Shown here: in pieces, positions 33,906-45,910 of the stretch
Numbering within the stretch: position 1 is the first letter of the stretch
Layout: each line of letters begins with the position of its first letter
Source of the DNA: Corythucha ciliata
Lineage: Eukaryota > Arthropoda > Insecta > Hemiptera > Tingidae
NCBI GenBank assembly: GCA_038030265.1
Contig: CM075938.1
Coordinates: 50,151,189-50,215,188 of the forward strand
Reading direction: 5' to 3'
Length of the DNA: 64,000 nucleotides
Notes under the pieces: model-generated
What the model was told of the DNA's origin: nothing
Seen by the model: only the letters and a program-made list of their open reading frames with translations
Database searches by the model: none
Made by a program: the position numbers and the translations under genes

Positions 33906-34473
33906 ACTTGGCATCGGAAGAAAAGTATCGACACTCACATAACTTGTTTATGGTATCGTATAAAAAGTATCGACATGTACTCAGTAATTCAGTATCGGTA
34001 CAAAAGTACCGATACCAAAAGTACTTCGTATTGATTCAAAAGATATCGATACCTAGTGGTATCGATTCAACACACTTGCAAGAAACTCCCATATATGAAG
34101 ACTCATTTCAATCGGAACACACTGAATACTTCAGCTCGATGCAGCTTTTGAAATAGGATTGCCTATACCTGTTTTAAACAAATATCCAGTCACTACCGGC
34201 GATCATGTGTATTTTTTCTCACTCTGCAAGTAAATAGTAAACAAACATGCTACGAAAAATGCATAGTGTGCACCGAGCTTAACTCTCTTACTTAACTGAT
34301 AATTTTACGATACCGAATATTTACTTATTTGAATCAATATCCATTCGATACCAAGTAGAAGTACTCATTTGAAACGTTACCGAATCAATACCCATTCGAT
34401 ACTTCACTTGGTATCGAATGGGTATTGATTCGGTATTATAGTGAAAGTTGTAAAAAGACGGGGTAATGTTGAT

Positions 34474-35222
34474 TATATGAAGAAAAAACCAAAAACCCAT
34501 CGAGATCCTCAATTATGTAGCATCCTCAGGGCTAAAACGAACATAATTACACATAATTAATTATTAGAAAAGAAAAAGCAAAGTCATATGGAAAACCAAG
34601 TCATTAAACTTTGTATTATTTGTATGTTAAAAAAATGAAGCGGTTCGTGGGTTGGGATTTTTGCTCCCGATACGTTGCGCTGCTCTACTATGAAAGTAGA
34701 TTACCCGCTAAATTCAAAAATTATATAAAAGTTGAGTGTTGAAAAAAACATGTGGTATCAAGATAGATATCACGCTACAGCTTCAAACCGAAAATAAATA
34801 TAATAATTTTTTGTATTTGGCGGGTTTTCTCCTTTTTTATTCTTAACGGGAGCAAAAATCCCAACCCAAAATAAAAAACATTTTTTCCTCGAGTCTGAGG
34901 ACTTGGATTCCATATGACTTTGAGAAAAAGCAAAACAATTTTTTGAACGGAACCTTGAACGAGGCCTCGTTTCGATGCATGTAACTTTTTAAAGTTTCGG
35001 ACTTTGGTAAGGCTTGTCTTCCAAATGCTTGTATGCTATGGCTTTTATAATGTTCTTGGTTCCGTTAAAAAAATGTTTTTGCTTTTTCTTTTCTAATTAG
35101 TAATTCTGTGTAATTATATATTGTTTTAGCCCCTTGTTTTAGCCTACCGTAGCGAAACGTAGGCTGTAACTTTAATAAAATAATTGAGGACCTCGACGGG
35201 TGTTTGGCTTTTTCTTCATATT
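34474..35222. mobile_element. nested inverted-repeat element inside the truncated hAT copy
   Basis: Outer arms of about 45 bases pair tatatgaagaaaaaacc near 34474 with its inverse at the right edge (ggctttttcttcatat). Inner inverted pairs also exist: attagaaaagaaaaagc with gctttttcttttctaat, catatggaaaaccaagtc with gacttggattccatatg, and gggttgggatttttgctccc with its inverse near 34847-34868. It has no coding capacity. The sequence outside resumes the host repeat. Confidence 0.7.
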
Positions 35223-35383
35223 ATGAAGAAAAACCTGATGAGAATACCTAGTAAAGTACTCATTTGAAACGATACTTTCCGCTACTTAATCAATACCCAT
35301 TCGATAACAAATAAAGTACTCATTTCAATCGATACTTATCCGATGCCGGATTGAGAAAATAAAAATACTCAGTATTCCCCTAT

Positions 35384-35520
35384 TTCATAATTCGGGCAGC
35401 GTCGTCGTTGGCCACTTGGGAACTAGCTCATGTGGGCATTCTTCTACTATTTTCTAATGGAAACTACCCACAACAACTGTTTCCCTAAATGGCCAACTAC
35501 AGCGCTGCCTGAATTATGAA
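35384..35520. mobile_element. 137-base hairpin MITE
   Basis: The ends ttcataattcgggcagcg and cgctgcctgaattatgaa are inverted repeats. The match continues inward through ttggcca and tgggaa. It is inserted in the truncated hAT-like copy. Confidence 0.75.
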
Positions 35521-35769
35521 CAAGGAAATAGATTAAAAAGTATCGAATCAAATGTTAAGCATCGATACCTGAAATACTCATTTGTAGTACAAATGAGCTC
35601 ATTTGTAGTACATTTGTATTGAGTAAAAGTATCAAATAGTATCGATAACAAAACTACTGGGTATCAATTGAAAAGTATCGATATTTTACTCTAATTATTA
35701 GTATCGATTTAACACTACCTATGTAACGTGAAATAACTGTTTGGCAAAAATATGCGACGTCCCTAATGA

Positions 35770-36640
35770 AGTGAACTCAGCGCGGCATTTCGCGTAAATT
35801 TTGCCATTGGCGTGGTATTTCGCGTAAATTTATGCCCTGAACGTGGCATTTCGAGCATTATCGGATTTTGCTCACTGAAAATCAATTTCTGGTATTTTCG
35901 TTTCCAGCAAATCAATATCTTCGCTGGACAGCCCAACTCAGAGACCAATCTGGATTGACTCATCCAACCAAATTAGTTTACTGGCAACGAAAATCCCTGA
36001 AATTGGTTGTTCAGTAAGCAAAATCCGAGTTTATTTTACAGTCCAGCCAGGTCCCGGAAAATGTTTTTTTGTTTTTTAGGTAAGAAAAATGAGGAAATTT
36101 GGTGTTTTAGGGGGTGAACTCCTATAAATTGGATTTCTAGGGCACCGTTAAATTTGTTCGATAGCAACAAAAAACCGCAAAATTGGTTTGTTAGAGAACA
36201 AAAATAGAGAATGAGAAATCAGTTTTTCAGTAAGCCAGATTCAGGAAAATGGCTAATTTTTTTGCAAGAAGAATCAAGAAAATTGGTGTCTTAAGCCGGC
36301 TTCACATGTGATCTGAAAAAAACTCGGCTTTGAGCTGTATTCAATGAAATATAATTAATTCAAACGCGGGTTGCTCTTTGATTGGCTACAGCTCGAAGCT
36401 TAAGCTGTCACAGCTCGCATGTGAAGGCGGCTTTATTGTTAGTGATCGAAATCTGAGAAATTGTGTTTTTTAAAATTTTTTTTAGAGAGGCAGATCTGAA
36501 AAAAGTTTTTTTAGTGGGTAAAAACCACAAAAATGGCTATTGAACTAGGCCACTCGGCGAAATTGGGGTTTCAGCGCAAAAGAAAAGCGAAATTGGTAGG
36601 TATTTTAGAGGGCTAAATCTGAGAAGTTGGTTTATTGCTG
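35770..36640. repeat. degenerate minisatellite (aaatctgagaaattggtttt type)
   Basis: Loose units of about 30 to 35 bases carry a core like gagaaattggttttt and agtgagcaaaat. Copies are very diverged. A MITE at 36291-36435 interrupts it. Confidence 0.55.
36291..36435. mobile_element. 145-base MITE with aagccg-cttcacatg ends
   Basis: Left end AAGCCGGCTTCACATG and right end CATGTGAAGGCGGCTTTA are inverted repeats, continuing with agctgt blocks inside. The left edge carries TTAA and the right edge TTTA, possibly a decayed TTAA target. Confidence 0.7.
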
Positions 36641-36869
36641 AGCCAGACCTAAGAACATTTTGGCAACGCACATTGTGGCGAGGCTGATGGATTTTTAACT
36701 TACTGATGGTATCTATATTAGGATCAATATCAATATCAATAATATTAATATTTGGGGGGGGGGGAAGAGACATTGGAGGTGCTTTTGATGATTTTTTCCC
36801 CCTAGTGACCTCTACTCCAAGGGAGGAGCCATAGACCCTATGGTGGTGTGCCCCCTCCCCCTTGGACCC

Positions 36870-36876
36870 GCCACTG
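36870..36876. mobile_element. isolated hAT-like end (read inverted: cagtggcgggtccaag)
   Basis: The sequence 36861-36876 matches the terminal sequence of the 9621 element in inverted form. The partner end was not identified between 36640 and 36860. Confidence 0.35.
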
Positions 36877-36973
36877 CTCCGAAACTTCTTTATTGATCAC
36901 ACATCGTCTGTTTGGCTACAGAATGATCACCAGCGACCATTTATACACAACAATTTGATTGCAAGGCAAAATA

Positions 36974-37189
36974 AGGATATGTTTATACATATAGGAGCGG
37001 TGATCAAATAGGTGAGATGCGAGAAAAGCAGAGCAGAGAAAATTTTCATATTTTTTTCGGGTGGAAATGTTTACGTTGAAGCTTCGTGACCCAAAAGTAG
37101 AGTGGTGCTATCAGCCTAGAGGGGCTCTCCTCTTAGCTCTTTTCTTTATATTCACCGCTCCTAAGCTGATATACATATAAACATACCCT
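36974..37189. mobile_element. 216-base inverted-repeat element
   Basis: aggatatgtttatacatata plus ggagcggtga at the left pairs with tcaccgctcctaag plus tatacatataaacataccct at the right. No internal frame. Typical MITE size. Confidence 0.75.
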
Positions 37190-39840
37190 AACAAACAATT
37201 GGTATAGTTGATTATACGAGGGTGATATTCGACGGCCTCTTTGAGATACACCGCTGTAAGTTTCACAGCCGAAAAACCACCTTTTTACCGTCATTTATCG
37301 TGTCAAATGTGCTTTTAGGTCACGTTTCATGGGATGCCCACTGGTCTAAATTTGCAGTTTTGTCTTTGAATAATTAGTCCGGGGAGGGGGAGAATTGTCA
37401 GTTTGAGTTTTAACGCTAGTTAACCGGTTTGAAGGGGTTTCAGAGACACTAATTTTCAGTTAGAGTTAAGCTGTATTTCAAACAAAAAGTGGAGAAAAAA
37501 AAAATAAAAAAAGTGGAAAGTGGAGAAAAACTAGAAGTACCATCGTGTTTTGTTCTCCCTCCCCCAAGTAAGAACCCGCCTCAGTACTCATAATTGCAGT
37601 CTATAGTTTCCTTTTTGACCAGTCAGACTTTTATAGAGCCTACAGGGGGGGGGGAGGGCTCTCATCAGCCCACCGAACATAGACCGCTCTGCAAGAGCGG
37701 AAGAGCCACTGTTCTGTGATCTCCCATCTCGAACCCTTAATCTGTGCATAACACACGAACCACGTTAGAAGTCCGGGAGGAACTACAAGCGCCCCCCCCC
37801 CTCATTATGAAGTGCCGATCACGACCAATCTGTAGCTGTCCTAATGGCTCAATTGTGGGAACTTGCCACTTGGACTATTGTAGGGTTAGCTGCGGACAGC
37901 TCCACGATGTCTTCAACTTGTGGAAGTGCACGTCGTGTCACGTCGAAAAAAATTATGCGCTCGAATAGTTCGCTCATGTCACGGCTAATTGGTCTTATAC
38001 TAATGCGGAAGCGAGAAAGTGACTTCTGATAATTATTCCGGTTCTTTTAAACGACTTTTTTTTGAAAAATTATCGTAAATATTTTAGACACATTTATTCA
38101 AATCGTGCCAAACACATCGCAGTTTTGCGACACTAAAGATATAAACTCCTTAAAAAGGGGTTTATCTGTAATTGTATTACCGAGGGTGATTTCTTGTTTT
38201 AAAAAAATACAAAAATAACGTCTTAGAAATTTAGTGAACTCAATTGTGATGATATTCGATACATCTAAAATACGCAGAGTGGTGCGGGGGGGGGGGAAGT
38301 GGTGCGCGGTTGGAGTTAAAACACCCTAAAATGCGGCTCTCTTTCGATCCCACCACCACCATCACGCGTGCCTTTTTCCCGGTGATAACCCATTTTTATT
38401 TTTTCGGGATACATTATACTTCGTTAGTGATGTAATTGAACAGTTTACTCACCCCCCCCCCCTACCCCGTTGTTATTCAACGGGTTTTTTCGTACGGAGG
38501 GGAAAAAAATTCAAACAATAGAAGAAAATTAGCGGTTGCGGAGACGCGTATTATGCTCGTAATGATGGTCGCTGAGCTTTTTTTTTATTTCCGTTGTTTT
38601 TAAAAGCATTAAACTAAAAAAAATCTACCGTTTTTTTCCCTCGGATTTATTACTCTTCGAGCGTTGAATTATTTATTATTGCCCCCGCCGCTCAAAAATC
38701 TATTTTCATTATTTTTCAGAGAAAAACCCTTGACGAGAGCCTTGAATTTTGTATAGACTTAGGTACACACTTTTTAAAAAAGTTTTTTATTTATCTTTTT
38801 CACCCAAAAATTGTATCATTTTTAAAAACCACTCCGTCTCCTCATCATCAGTAGTTAGCCCCCCCGGGTCCCCCATCCACCACCTCATCAACAACACCGT
38901 CAAGGTTTATTTTGTAGCTTTCGAGGACGCTAATGCAGGAATCGAGGCACGTCTTTCTTGTTCTCTTTTGAACAAACAACACCGCCTATAGCGATGGTGC
39001 ATAAAAAAAATTTTTTGTGTGTGTTAACAACTCAAAACAAAAATTGTGTCATAACGCAATTGAAGAGCGGGGGGGGGGGCTCTCAATTGGTATAACATTC
39101 AAAAAAAAAAAAAAAACGGGAGGGGTGGTGGTGAAGCGAGGAACTAATATCCCGGGAGCCCTTGAAAGTTCGGAAGTGGTATTTTATTTGCAATTTTAAT
39201 ATTATTATTTTGAAAGAAAAACTCAACAATTAGGAACGAATTTGAGCACCCAGTCACTCTGAAATATGTCATTCTTTGATGAGTCCCCGAAGGGTAGCCA
39301 ACATTTTGAAGGCTCGAGTTTAAGAATTGTGGAAAAAGAACGACAAAAATCAATATTTTACCATAAAAATTGCGTTGCAATGTTAGCGAAGGAGGAAAAA
39401 AACCGAGTAGATAAAACTGATAACTTGTCCAATGTGGAGGGGGGAATGAATATTCAAGTATGAGAACCATCAACCGCCGATTGCGAGTACACATTTTGTA
39501 TAATTATTTTATCATTCCATTTAGTAAAAACGTGGAAGCGATTACGTTGATGATGACGAAAGTTACGTGAAAAATAAATAAATAAAAAAGGAATATAGAT
39601 GTTAAATGATGGATGGGAGAAGAGTTTGATACGATTGGGTTGTTTGGGAAGGGGAAGGGGGTTATTTATTCAAGGTTACTATTTAGAAAACAATGCACTT
39701 AACTTGTCATGCTAAATCGTTCTAATTGGGAACACTATTGTGAAGGATATTTATCTCGATTTCCGACTAAAATACCTTGTCCCCCCCCCCCCCCGGGATT
39801 CATTTCAAAGTTTTTTTCAGGGCTGACTGACAACGGGCGA
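37190..39840. other. unique DNA with weak exon candidates only
   Basis: A plus-strand segment 38720-38761 has a good acceptor (tatttttcag) and a gta donor, and is open as RKTLDESLEFCIDL. The minus strand around 37865-38030 is open with mixed composition (for example LFERIIFFDVTRRALPQVED) behind a poor acceptor. Neither could be chained into a gene with a start and stop. G and C runs are present (37646, 37793, 38286, 38452, 39071 and 39781). Confidence 0.3.
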
Positions 39841-40115
39841 AAATTGTAAGTTTTTGACAGCGTGTCCAAATAATCTTGTTGCCCCAGTTTCCGGCCGCTG
39901 TGTAATAAAGCATTGTATGTGACAAATGTGTACGTTTTTAGAACGCGACATTTCCAGGCCCAGAATTTGGAGTTTTCAATTAACTAATTTGACAGGGTTT
40001 CGACCTTCCAAGAGAACCAATTTCGCGGTGGTTGACGTTCTCAGAACCGATTTCACGGGTTTGATTTTCCAAGAAATGAAATTGGGGAGGGGGGCACTTA
40101 CAAGTAGGTAGTACT
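39841..40115. repeat. minisatellite D, reverse orientation, short block
   Basis: Units like gaaccaatttcgcggt and ccaagaaatgaaatt repeat the reverse of the 54840-57560 family. Confidence 0.5.
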
Positions 40116-40159
40116 CATTTTCAAAGGTTTTAAAGCCAATTAGAGCCGCCCCTGCTTCT

Positions 40160-40910
40160 ACCACAGCCAAACTAAAAAGAAGGCTCAAACCAGCAAAGCA
40201 CCAAACCACATTTTAAAGATCTACACACAAAAATGGACCAACCACACAAATGTCTAGCCACAGCAACGGTCCAACCACAGTGAAGGTCCAACACTGCCAA
40301 AGTTAACCACAACAAATTGCCAACCGCAGCAACCACCCGCTTCGTGGTGCCACCACCGCGAAGGTCAAAGCACAGCACATGTGCAATTACAGCAAAGGCC
40401 CAACCAAAGCCAAAGTCCAACCCAAAGCTCAAGACACAGCGAATTTCCAACCACAGCAAGTCTCCAACTAAAGTGAATGTTCAAGCACGACGAAGAGCCA
40501 ACCACAGCAAGCCTCCAACCAATGCAAATGTCCAACTGCACCATATCACAAACCACAGCAAGGGTCCAACTACAGAGAAGGTCCAAGCACGGCGAATGTC
40601 CAAGCACACCAATTAATCTCCAACCACAGCAATGGTTAAACCACTGCAATGGTCCAACCACAGCAAAGCTCCAACTTTAGTGAATGTTCATGCACGACGA
40701 AGGTCCAACCACAACAAATATCCAACCACAGAAATGGTACAATCACACCAATGGCTCAACCACCACAAAAGTCCTTTCACAGAAAGGCTCTAAACCACGG
40801 TTAGAAATTCCAAACACAGTAAAACCCCAACCACAGAAAAACTCCAAATTACAGTAAAGCTCCAAACACAAAGAAGACCCAAACACAGCAAAGCTCCAAC
40901 TTCGGTTGAG
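40160..40910. repeat. 15-base minisatellite (ccaaccacagcaaag type)
   Basis: About 45 imperfect units of CCAACCACAGCAAAG or CCAACTACAGAGAAG. Long open frames on both strands follow from the repeat, because a unit length divisible by three keeps any frame open. The core aaccaca is shared with 4740-5975, but the rest of the unit differs. Confidence 0.85.
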
Positions 40911-41084
40911 CTCTTTTCGACCTTTCTTTGATTTCTGAAATCCGGGCCCGAAAGGAAGGCCGGGCCGGGGATAACGAACCCAGTGCCCCCCCCCCTTATC
41001 TTGGCAGACCTGCTTACAAGATTCAAGAATACGAGGAGAGAGGGGAGGGGGTGTTACCTTCAGAGTTCAGTTTCACTTGTTCTG

Positions 41085-41480
41085 ACGATTCAAGGTTAGG
41101 TGTTTGACCCTGTGAAGAGCGAAAATTCGTGGGTTTCCACTTTCCATGAACCAATTTCGCGTTTTTTAATTATCCAAGAACAAATTTCACGGGTTTTGTT
41201 CTTTCAAGAGCTCCGCCTCTTTGGCTCAACGAGGGCAATATAATGCTTCAGAAGAAATTAACTGATCACACCATAGAAACTAGTCGTTAGCCAACAGCGA
41301 AACTGTGAATTTTACTACGCAGTCGCCACTAATTCAGACTGCAAACAACCAACTTGGGCTGAATCTGTTTTTCTGTGGTCAAAAGAGGCGCATTTTTCCC
41401 TGATACAACAAAAATAAATCCCGAAAATTTGATCATTTTGGCCTCGGGAAACTAGGCATTTTAACCCCTGATGGCAACCA
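41085..41480. repeat. minisatellite D-like degenerate block
   Basis: Segments such as ccatgaaccaatttcgcg and ccaagaacaaatttcacggg recur at roughly 30-base spacing and then fade. The end of a hAT-like element may lie at about 41515 (acgcccctg). Confidence 0.45.
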
Positions 41481-41703
41481 CAAATATTCGGATCTGAGAC
41501 CGTTAATTACGCCCCTGAGTCAGGCTGCGAAGCCAGGGGGAATTACTCTGAAACCCTGACAGTTTCGTCGATTTTTGACACATAAAAATAGAACATTTTT
41601 GCCGGTCGTATGCCAGATACTGCCGGCTTACTGACGCGACCAGCTGGCCATGAGTGGGGCGCGGATAAGCACCACCTATACGTGTCCGGCACCACTTCCA
41701 CTG

Positions 41704-42709
41704 CTACCAATTGACCTCATTGAGTGGTGTTGGGGAGACTGTTATAATACGTTTATGGAAATTTGAAGGTTGGGATCGAAACTCTGGAGGGGAGTGGAGG
41801 ACGTTATATAATTTTAGGCCGGACCGGGCGTTTTTTTCTCTTCCAAACAGCAAACAGTGGCAATCCACTTCTAAACAAGCGAAGAGAGTGGAAGTTACCA
41901 AAAAAAGGTGAAATCATGGACAAATTCGAAGGAAAAAAAAAAAAAAAAAACTGGAATAGAAGTTACAACACAGAGAGGAAGGGGATGTTGGGGAATGTGA
42001 GATGCTTAAATCGGTCTTTGGTAACTTTAAATGGGATGTTTTGACGTTATTTAACTGTAATTTAAACCTCGTTTTAAATTGAATCATTTGCACGAAAACG
42101 AACGAGCAATAAAAACAATTAATAAGCTTTTATGCATCATTTATCACATTATTCAAGTTACCAAGCATTTGGGTAATTACTAGAGAACTAAGATAGCTTC
42201 CCCCCCCCCCCGAAGTTTCTCAATAACCGACACGTTTGAAAAACAAAAAAGGAAATAGATTAGAGGGGAGTCCTTGGAGGAACGCTAATTGTTTAGTTTG
42301 AAACGTATTTTTACGTCACGATAGGCAAACTCGTGTCGCGTGGCGTGGGGTGACGAGGGGGAGGCTTCAGTTGAGACAGCTCTCGTATTATGACGAAAGT
42401 CGTCAAGACGAACGCTAGCTAAACGGGGAGGGGAGGGAGAGGGATCGAACATTTGTTTTTATTTCCCCCTCCCCCCACAACTACCACACCATATACAAAA
42501 CTAACAGAGTTAACTCAAGTGTTGAATGTTACGTTCGAGAATATCTGTCAGTAGACTATCGCGGAAGGGAAGTTAACGTGCCACGCGGTGCCAACTGTAT
42601 CATCAAGAATGTAATTTACCGAAACACGTTTCCGCATTGATGGCATTTAAAAAAAAAAAGAAAGAAAAAAACCTTTTTTAAAGAACTCACCTAGTTTTTT
42701 GTCGGTCAT
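41704..42709 (-). CDS. possible small two-exon gene, 61 residues
   Basis: Exon 1 is 42709-42691: ATG in a fair context (ttagaaATGACC), six codons MTDKKL, and a strong gtgagt donor at phase 1. Exon 2 is 41870-41704 behind a very good acceptor (cactctcttcgcttgtttag). It reads on in frame with VDCHCLLFGREKN to a TAG. Both exons are open in the single frame demanded by the splice. I recognise no domain. Two nearby Cys (C10, C12) stand out. A rival plus-strand exon (41852-41908) overlaps, with its own good acceptor and donor, so the strand is not certain. A gtcaat near the end of exon 2 could be another donor. Confidence 0.35.
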
Positions 42710-44815
42710 TTCTAATGTAGTCTAAAACTCACAGTGGAACGTTCAACAGTGAAAGCATCGCGTTATAATAAAAACGTGTAATAAGGAACAAAAGACATAA
42801 CCGGACATTTAAATAGGGTGGGGATAGGCGGAGGGAGAACCTGATAAATTTAAAGATGGCAAAAAGTTGAATGCGAGTATGACGCATCCTGATGAGGTCA
42901 TTTCATTTGTTTCACCGTACCGTTTTGTGAAAAAAGGGGGTTAAAACTGATAAAAACAGCCATAGTATGAGTAGTACAATTTAGCAATCTAGACGACTAA
43001 AAACAAACACTAAGAATATTGACTAAGAAACTTTTTTATTTTGATTTGTCTTCATCGAGGTATTTTTAATATTACGCCTGTCGTATTGCCTAAATATCGA
43101 ACTCCTAGCTCTATCTTTATTACTTCACTTTCAACGACTTGTTTTTGTTTACATTGCATTCCAAGACCCAATCCCACCAATATCCAACTCATGCATTGAC
43201 TTCTTCCCCCCCCCTCCACCACCACAAACCCCCAGTGTGTTTAAAATGTCTTTGACCCAGAACGACTTAAGGATTGATACGTCCCGACGTTGGAACTTGA
43301 CTCCTTATTGCAGTAAACAAGAAATTCCTTTGGTTACAGGGATGGTGGTGATGGTGGAGGGGGGGGGGCTTTGGCCCTGTTCTTCAGTGGCTTGGATGAT
43401 AAGTCCGTCGACCTTTTTCCCATTTCCCTGTAAGGCGGGATTCCCTCGCCCTGCGGGGCAGCAAACCCGGTCAGAAGAATGATGAGGGGGTGGGAGAGAG
43501 TTTGAAAAACAAAAAAACTCGCTATGAGAGGACGGTGCCCTCCACACTATTTCCGATGACTGGGATAAAACGCGTTATAAATACTAAATAACAACAAAAA
43601 ACAACTTGGCTCTCAACCCATAGTTTATCATTTAAGACCGTCTGACGAGTTCAAAAGACTGAAAATTAGCTGAGTTCACCTTTTTTTATTAGTTTGTTTA
43701 CATTTTACGCATCTCTCGCTGACTGAGAGAGGCGCGTAGGATTTATAAAAGATGAGTGCCTTCTACCCCACAACTGATTTCCTTTTACGGAGAGCCCCTT
43801 AAGGCTATTTTTATCTTCCAGTACAATTATTTTTATTTGTTCTAAATAATCGGGTCTCGAGAATGATAATTCCGCGAAATTAAATTGTGAAACTAAGAAA
43901 ATGTGAGCAATCAATTATTGTTTTCAAGGAGCACCTCACCCTTTTATCAGCTACTAGGCTATTAAGAATAATTATTTCACCAAACATAATTTCAGACCCT
44001 GCAGATAACGAAGAATTTGCTGGCACGTATTTCAGGCTCGCAAAGGAGGAAAATCACTAAATTCGCGTTGTCAAGGCCGAATTATAGGATTTTCGCTTTT
44101 CGGGGTTTGGTTATATTGTACAATTTAAATAGAGTTGAAGACAGAGGCTTAACCAGGATTGTGTGCTTCTACGGCTGGAGTTGTCTTCTAATTAAAGAAA
44201 TTTGGAATTTAACTTCCAAATTGAAATTTGGATTGCCACTATTTGATGAAAAAAAAGAGCTAAAAATTGGAACGTTACGCGCAAGTTCACAACTGATGAG
44301 TCACGTCGCAATCGGACAACAATGTGACGTCGCAGAGGGTTCGCTCGGCACAGCGCAATGGGGTACATACATCTATACGTTGCTGCGACTTTGCAGTTAC
44401 GTGAAGTGGTCATATGTCTCAATGTGTCGTCATCGTGACGAATATGCAACGTAACTGTGCTATTAGGGCTAGAGAACCTTTACTACCAGGTGAAATCATC
44501 AACTCATGGCCATTTTAGGGTAGATAAACTTTCTTGTTTACAAATAACTTCCATGGAAACCAAGCTAGCTCACTTGCTTAACGACTGCCTTTCGACCAAT
44601 AGAATTCAGTTGAAGTGTAATGTACTAGAAAATGTTTTGGGCTCGCCTCAAAATCCTCGTGGGCCACTCCATAGTATTTCCACGTCCATGTACCCCTCCT
44701 ACCCACAAAATTTCAACTTTATCTACCAGTATGGAGGTCGAGTTCACTAGGTTGTAAAGTTACCTTAATTAGGACGTGAGTCATACCTATCGTTTGGATT
44801 TGACAGAGTCTAAAA
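42710..44815. other. unique DNA, coding potential unresolved
   Basis: Around 43237-43482 both strands are open and both carry good acceptors (plus: a long C/T tract before 43237; minus: tgctgccccgcag before 43458). On the minus strand a segment GEGIPPYREMGKRSTDLSSK is protein-like; on the plus strand MSLTQNDLRIDTSRRWNL is. I cannot decide between them. From 43990 to 44110 there are minisatellite-like units. Confidence 0.3.
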
Positions 44816-45057
44816 GGTCGATCCAGACTATTCAGACTTGACGTGGGAACACGCTGCCCCACGTGTGATACAAAATTTCCTGAAAAGGATTTTGTTTTTT
44901 AACGTTCACATTGCCCGCACGTGACATGCGGGAACACTTGGGATGATGTTTGTCAGAGCAATGTGAACGTAAACAAACAAAAACCTTTTCTGGAATCTTG
45001 TATCACACTTTGAAATGCGTGTGTTCCCACGTCACGACCGAATAGTCTGCATTGACC
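44816..45057. mobile_element. foldback element, copy 1 of a tandem pair
   Basis: The ends ggtcgatccagactattc and gaatagtctgcattgacc are inverted repeats that extend about 100 bases inward (cgtgggaacacg, gtgtgatacaaaattt, gttcacattg). The whole 242 bases fold on themselves. Confidence 0.85.
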
Positions 45058-45102
45058 TTGGATTTTTTCAAGCCCCAAGCCCACGAAATTGCTTTTTGTA
45101 AA

Positions 45103-45339
45103 GGTCAATACAGACTACTCGGATGTGACGTCGGAACACGCATCCCCAAGTGTGATACAAAATTCCAGAAAATGCTTTTGTTTGTTTGCGTTCACATTGC
45201 TCTGACGTGACGTGGGAACACGTGGGATGATGCGTGTCCGAGCAATGTGAACGTTAACATACAAAAGCCAATGTTGGACTTTCATATCACACGTGGGACA
45301 GCGTGTTTCCACGTCACGTCGGAGTAGTCTGTATTGACC
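45103..45339. mobile_element. foldback element, copy 2 of a tandem pair
   Basis: Same family and direction as 44816-45057, with ends ggtcaatacagactactc and gagtagtctgtattgacc. The 45 bases between the copies contain one unit resembling minisatellite D. The 79-residue minus frame over this copy is a by-product of the hairpin. Confidence 0.85.
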
Positions 45340-45344
45340 GTTAG

Positions 45345-45660
45345 AGTCAAACACGTGAAATTAGGCTTTTTCCAGCCAAATTTTTGAATTTAGTTTTTGT
45401 AAGGTATAGGTATACCATTAATACATGGGCCGTTGAAAGTCTCCCTAAAACACCAAATTTTGCGGGTTCGACTCACAAAATCCAATTTCGTAGTGTTGGA
45501 TCTCACAAAACCCCAATTTCCTGGGGTTGGCTGTTTCTGAAACATTTTGCCCTTTAAAAAACAACAAAATCTTGAAATTTCACCTGAGAAACATTTTCCT
45601 GTTGCTTATAATCTGACAATTTTGCCCCTCCTCCGCCCCCAAGGACTAACCATTCGAACA
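45345..45660. repeat. minisatellite D, diverged units
   Basis: Units such as aaaccccaatttcctggggt and aaatccaatttcgtag at about 30-base intervals, reverse orientation relative to 54840-57560, flank the foldback pair. Confidence 0.5.
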
Positions 45661-45837
45661 GAAACCAGAAAATTTATGCCCTAGAACCTGATTGGTTTGG
45701 CTATAAAAATGAGTTGAAGTGAACGTGGTTATATGTTATACGTGTCATTTGAACGACTCAGGCCAGGGGTCGACCACATGGGTTTAAAGTTCCGTTTAGC
45801 CCTAAGCTGGACTTAAGAGCTTAAAAACGCCAAGTCA

Positions 45838-45910
45838 GAATTCAGACTATCGTCGGACGTGACGTGGGAACAAGTGTCCCACGTGTGATGGAAAATTCCA
45901 GAAAAGGAAA
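45838..45910. mobile_element. half copy of the same foldback element
   Basis: cagactatcgtcggacgtga followed by cgtgggaacaagtgtcccac and gtgtgatggaaaattccaga matches one arm only. The second arm is missing. Confidence 0.6.

Larger units (their letters stand above)
33906..35717. mobile_element. 5'-truncated copy of the GTATCGATAC hAT-like element
   Basis: Runs parallel to the intact element at 49705-51107: same order of gtatcgatacc blocks, same unique middle (gaaataggattgcctatacc, atgcatagtgtgcaccgagc), and the same right end TCGATTTAACACTA. The left terminal repeat is missing. The copy is lengthened by two other inserted elements (34474-35222 and 35384-35520). Confidence 0.75.

Noticed and set aside
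40317..40680. Open frames of 67-99 residues on both strands in the ccaaccacagcaaag array
   Set aside because: The unit length near 15 is divisible by three, which keeps frames open. The peptides are simple repeats of the DNA unit.
44017..44454. 145-residue plus frame
   Set aside because: Its first part lies in minisatellite-like units and the remainder in a region with repeated gtgacgtcgca pieces. An overlapping minus frame exists and no motif is seen.
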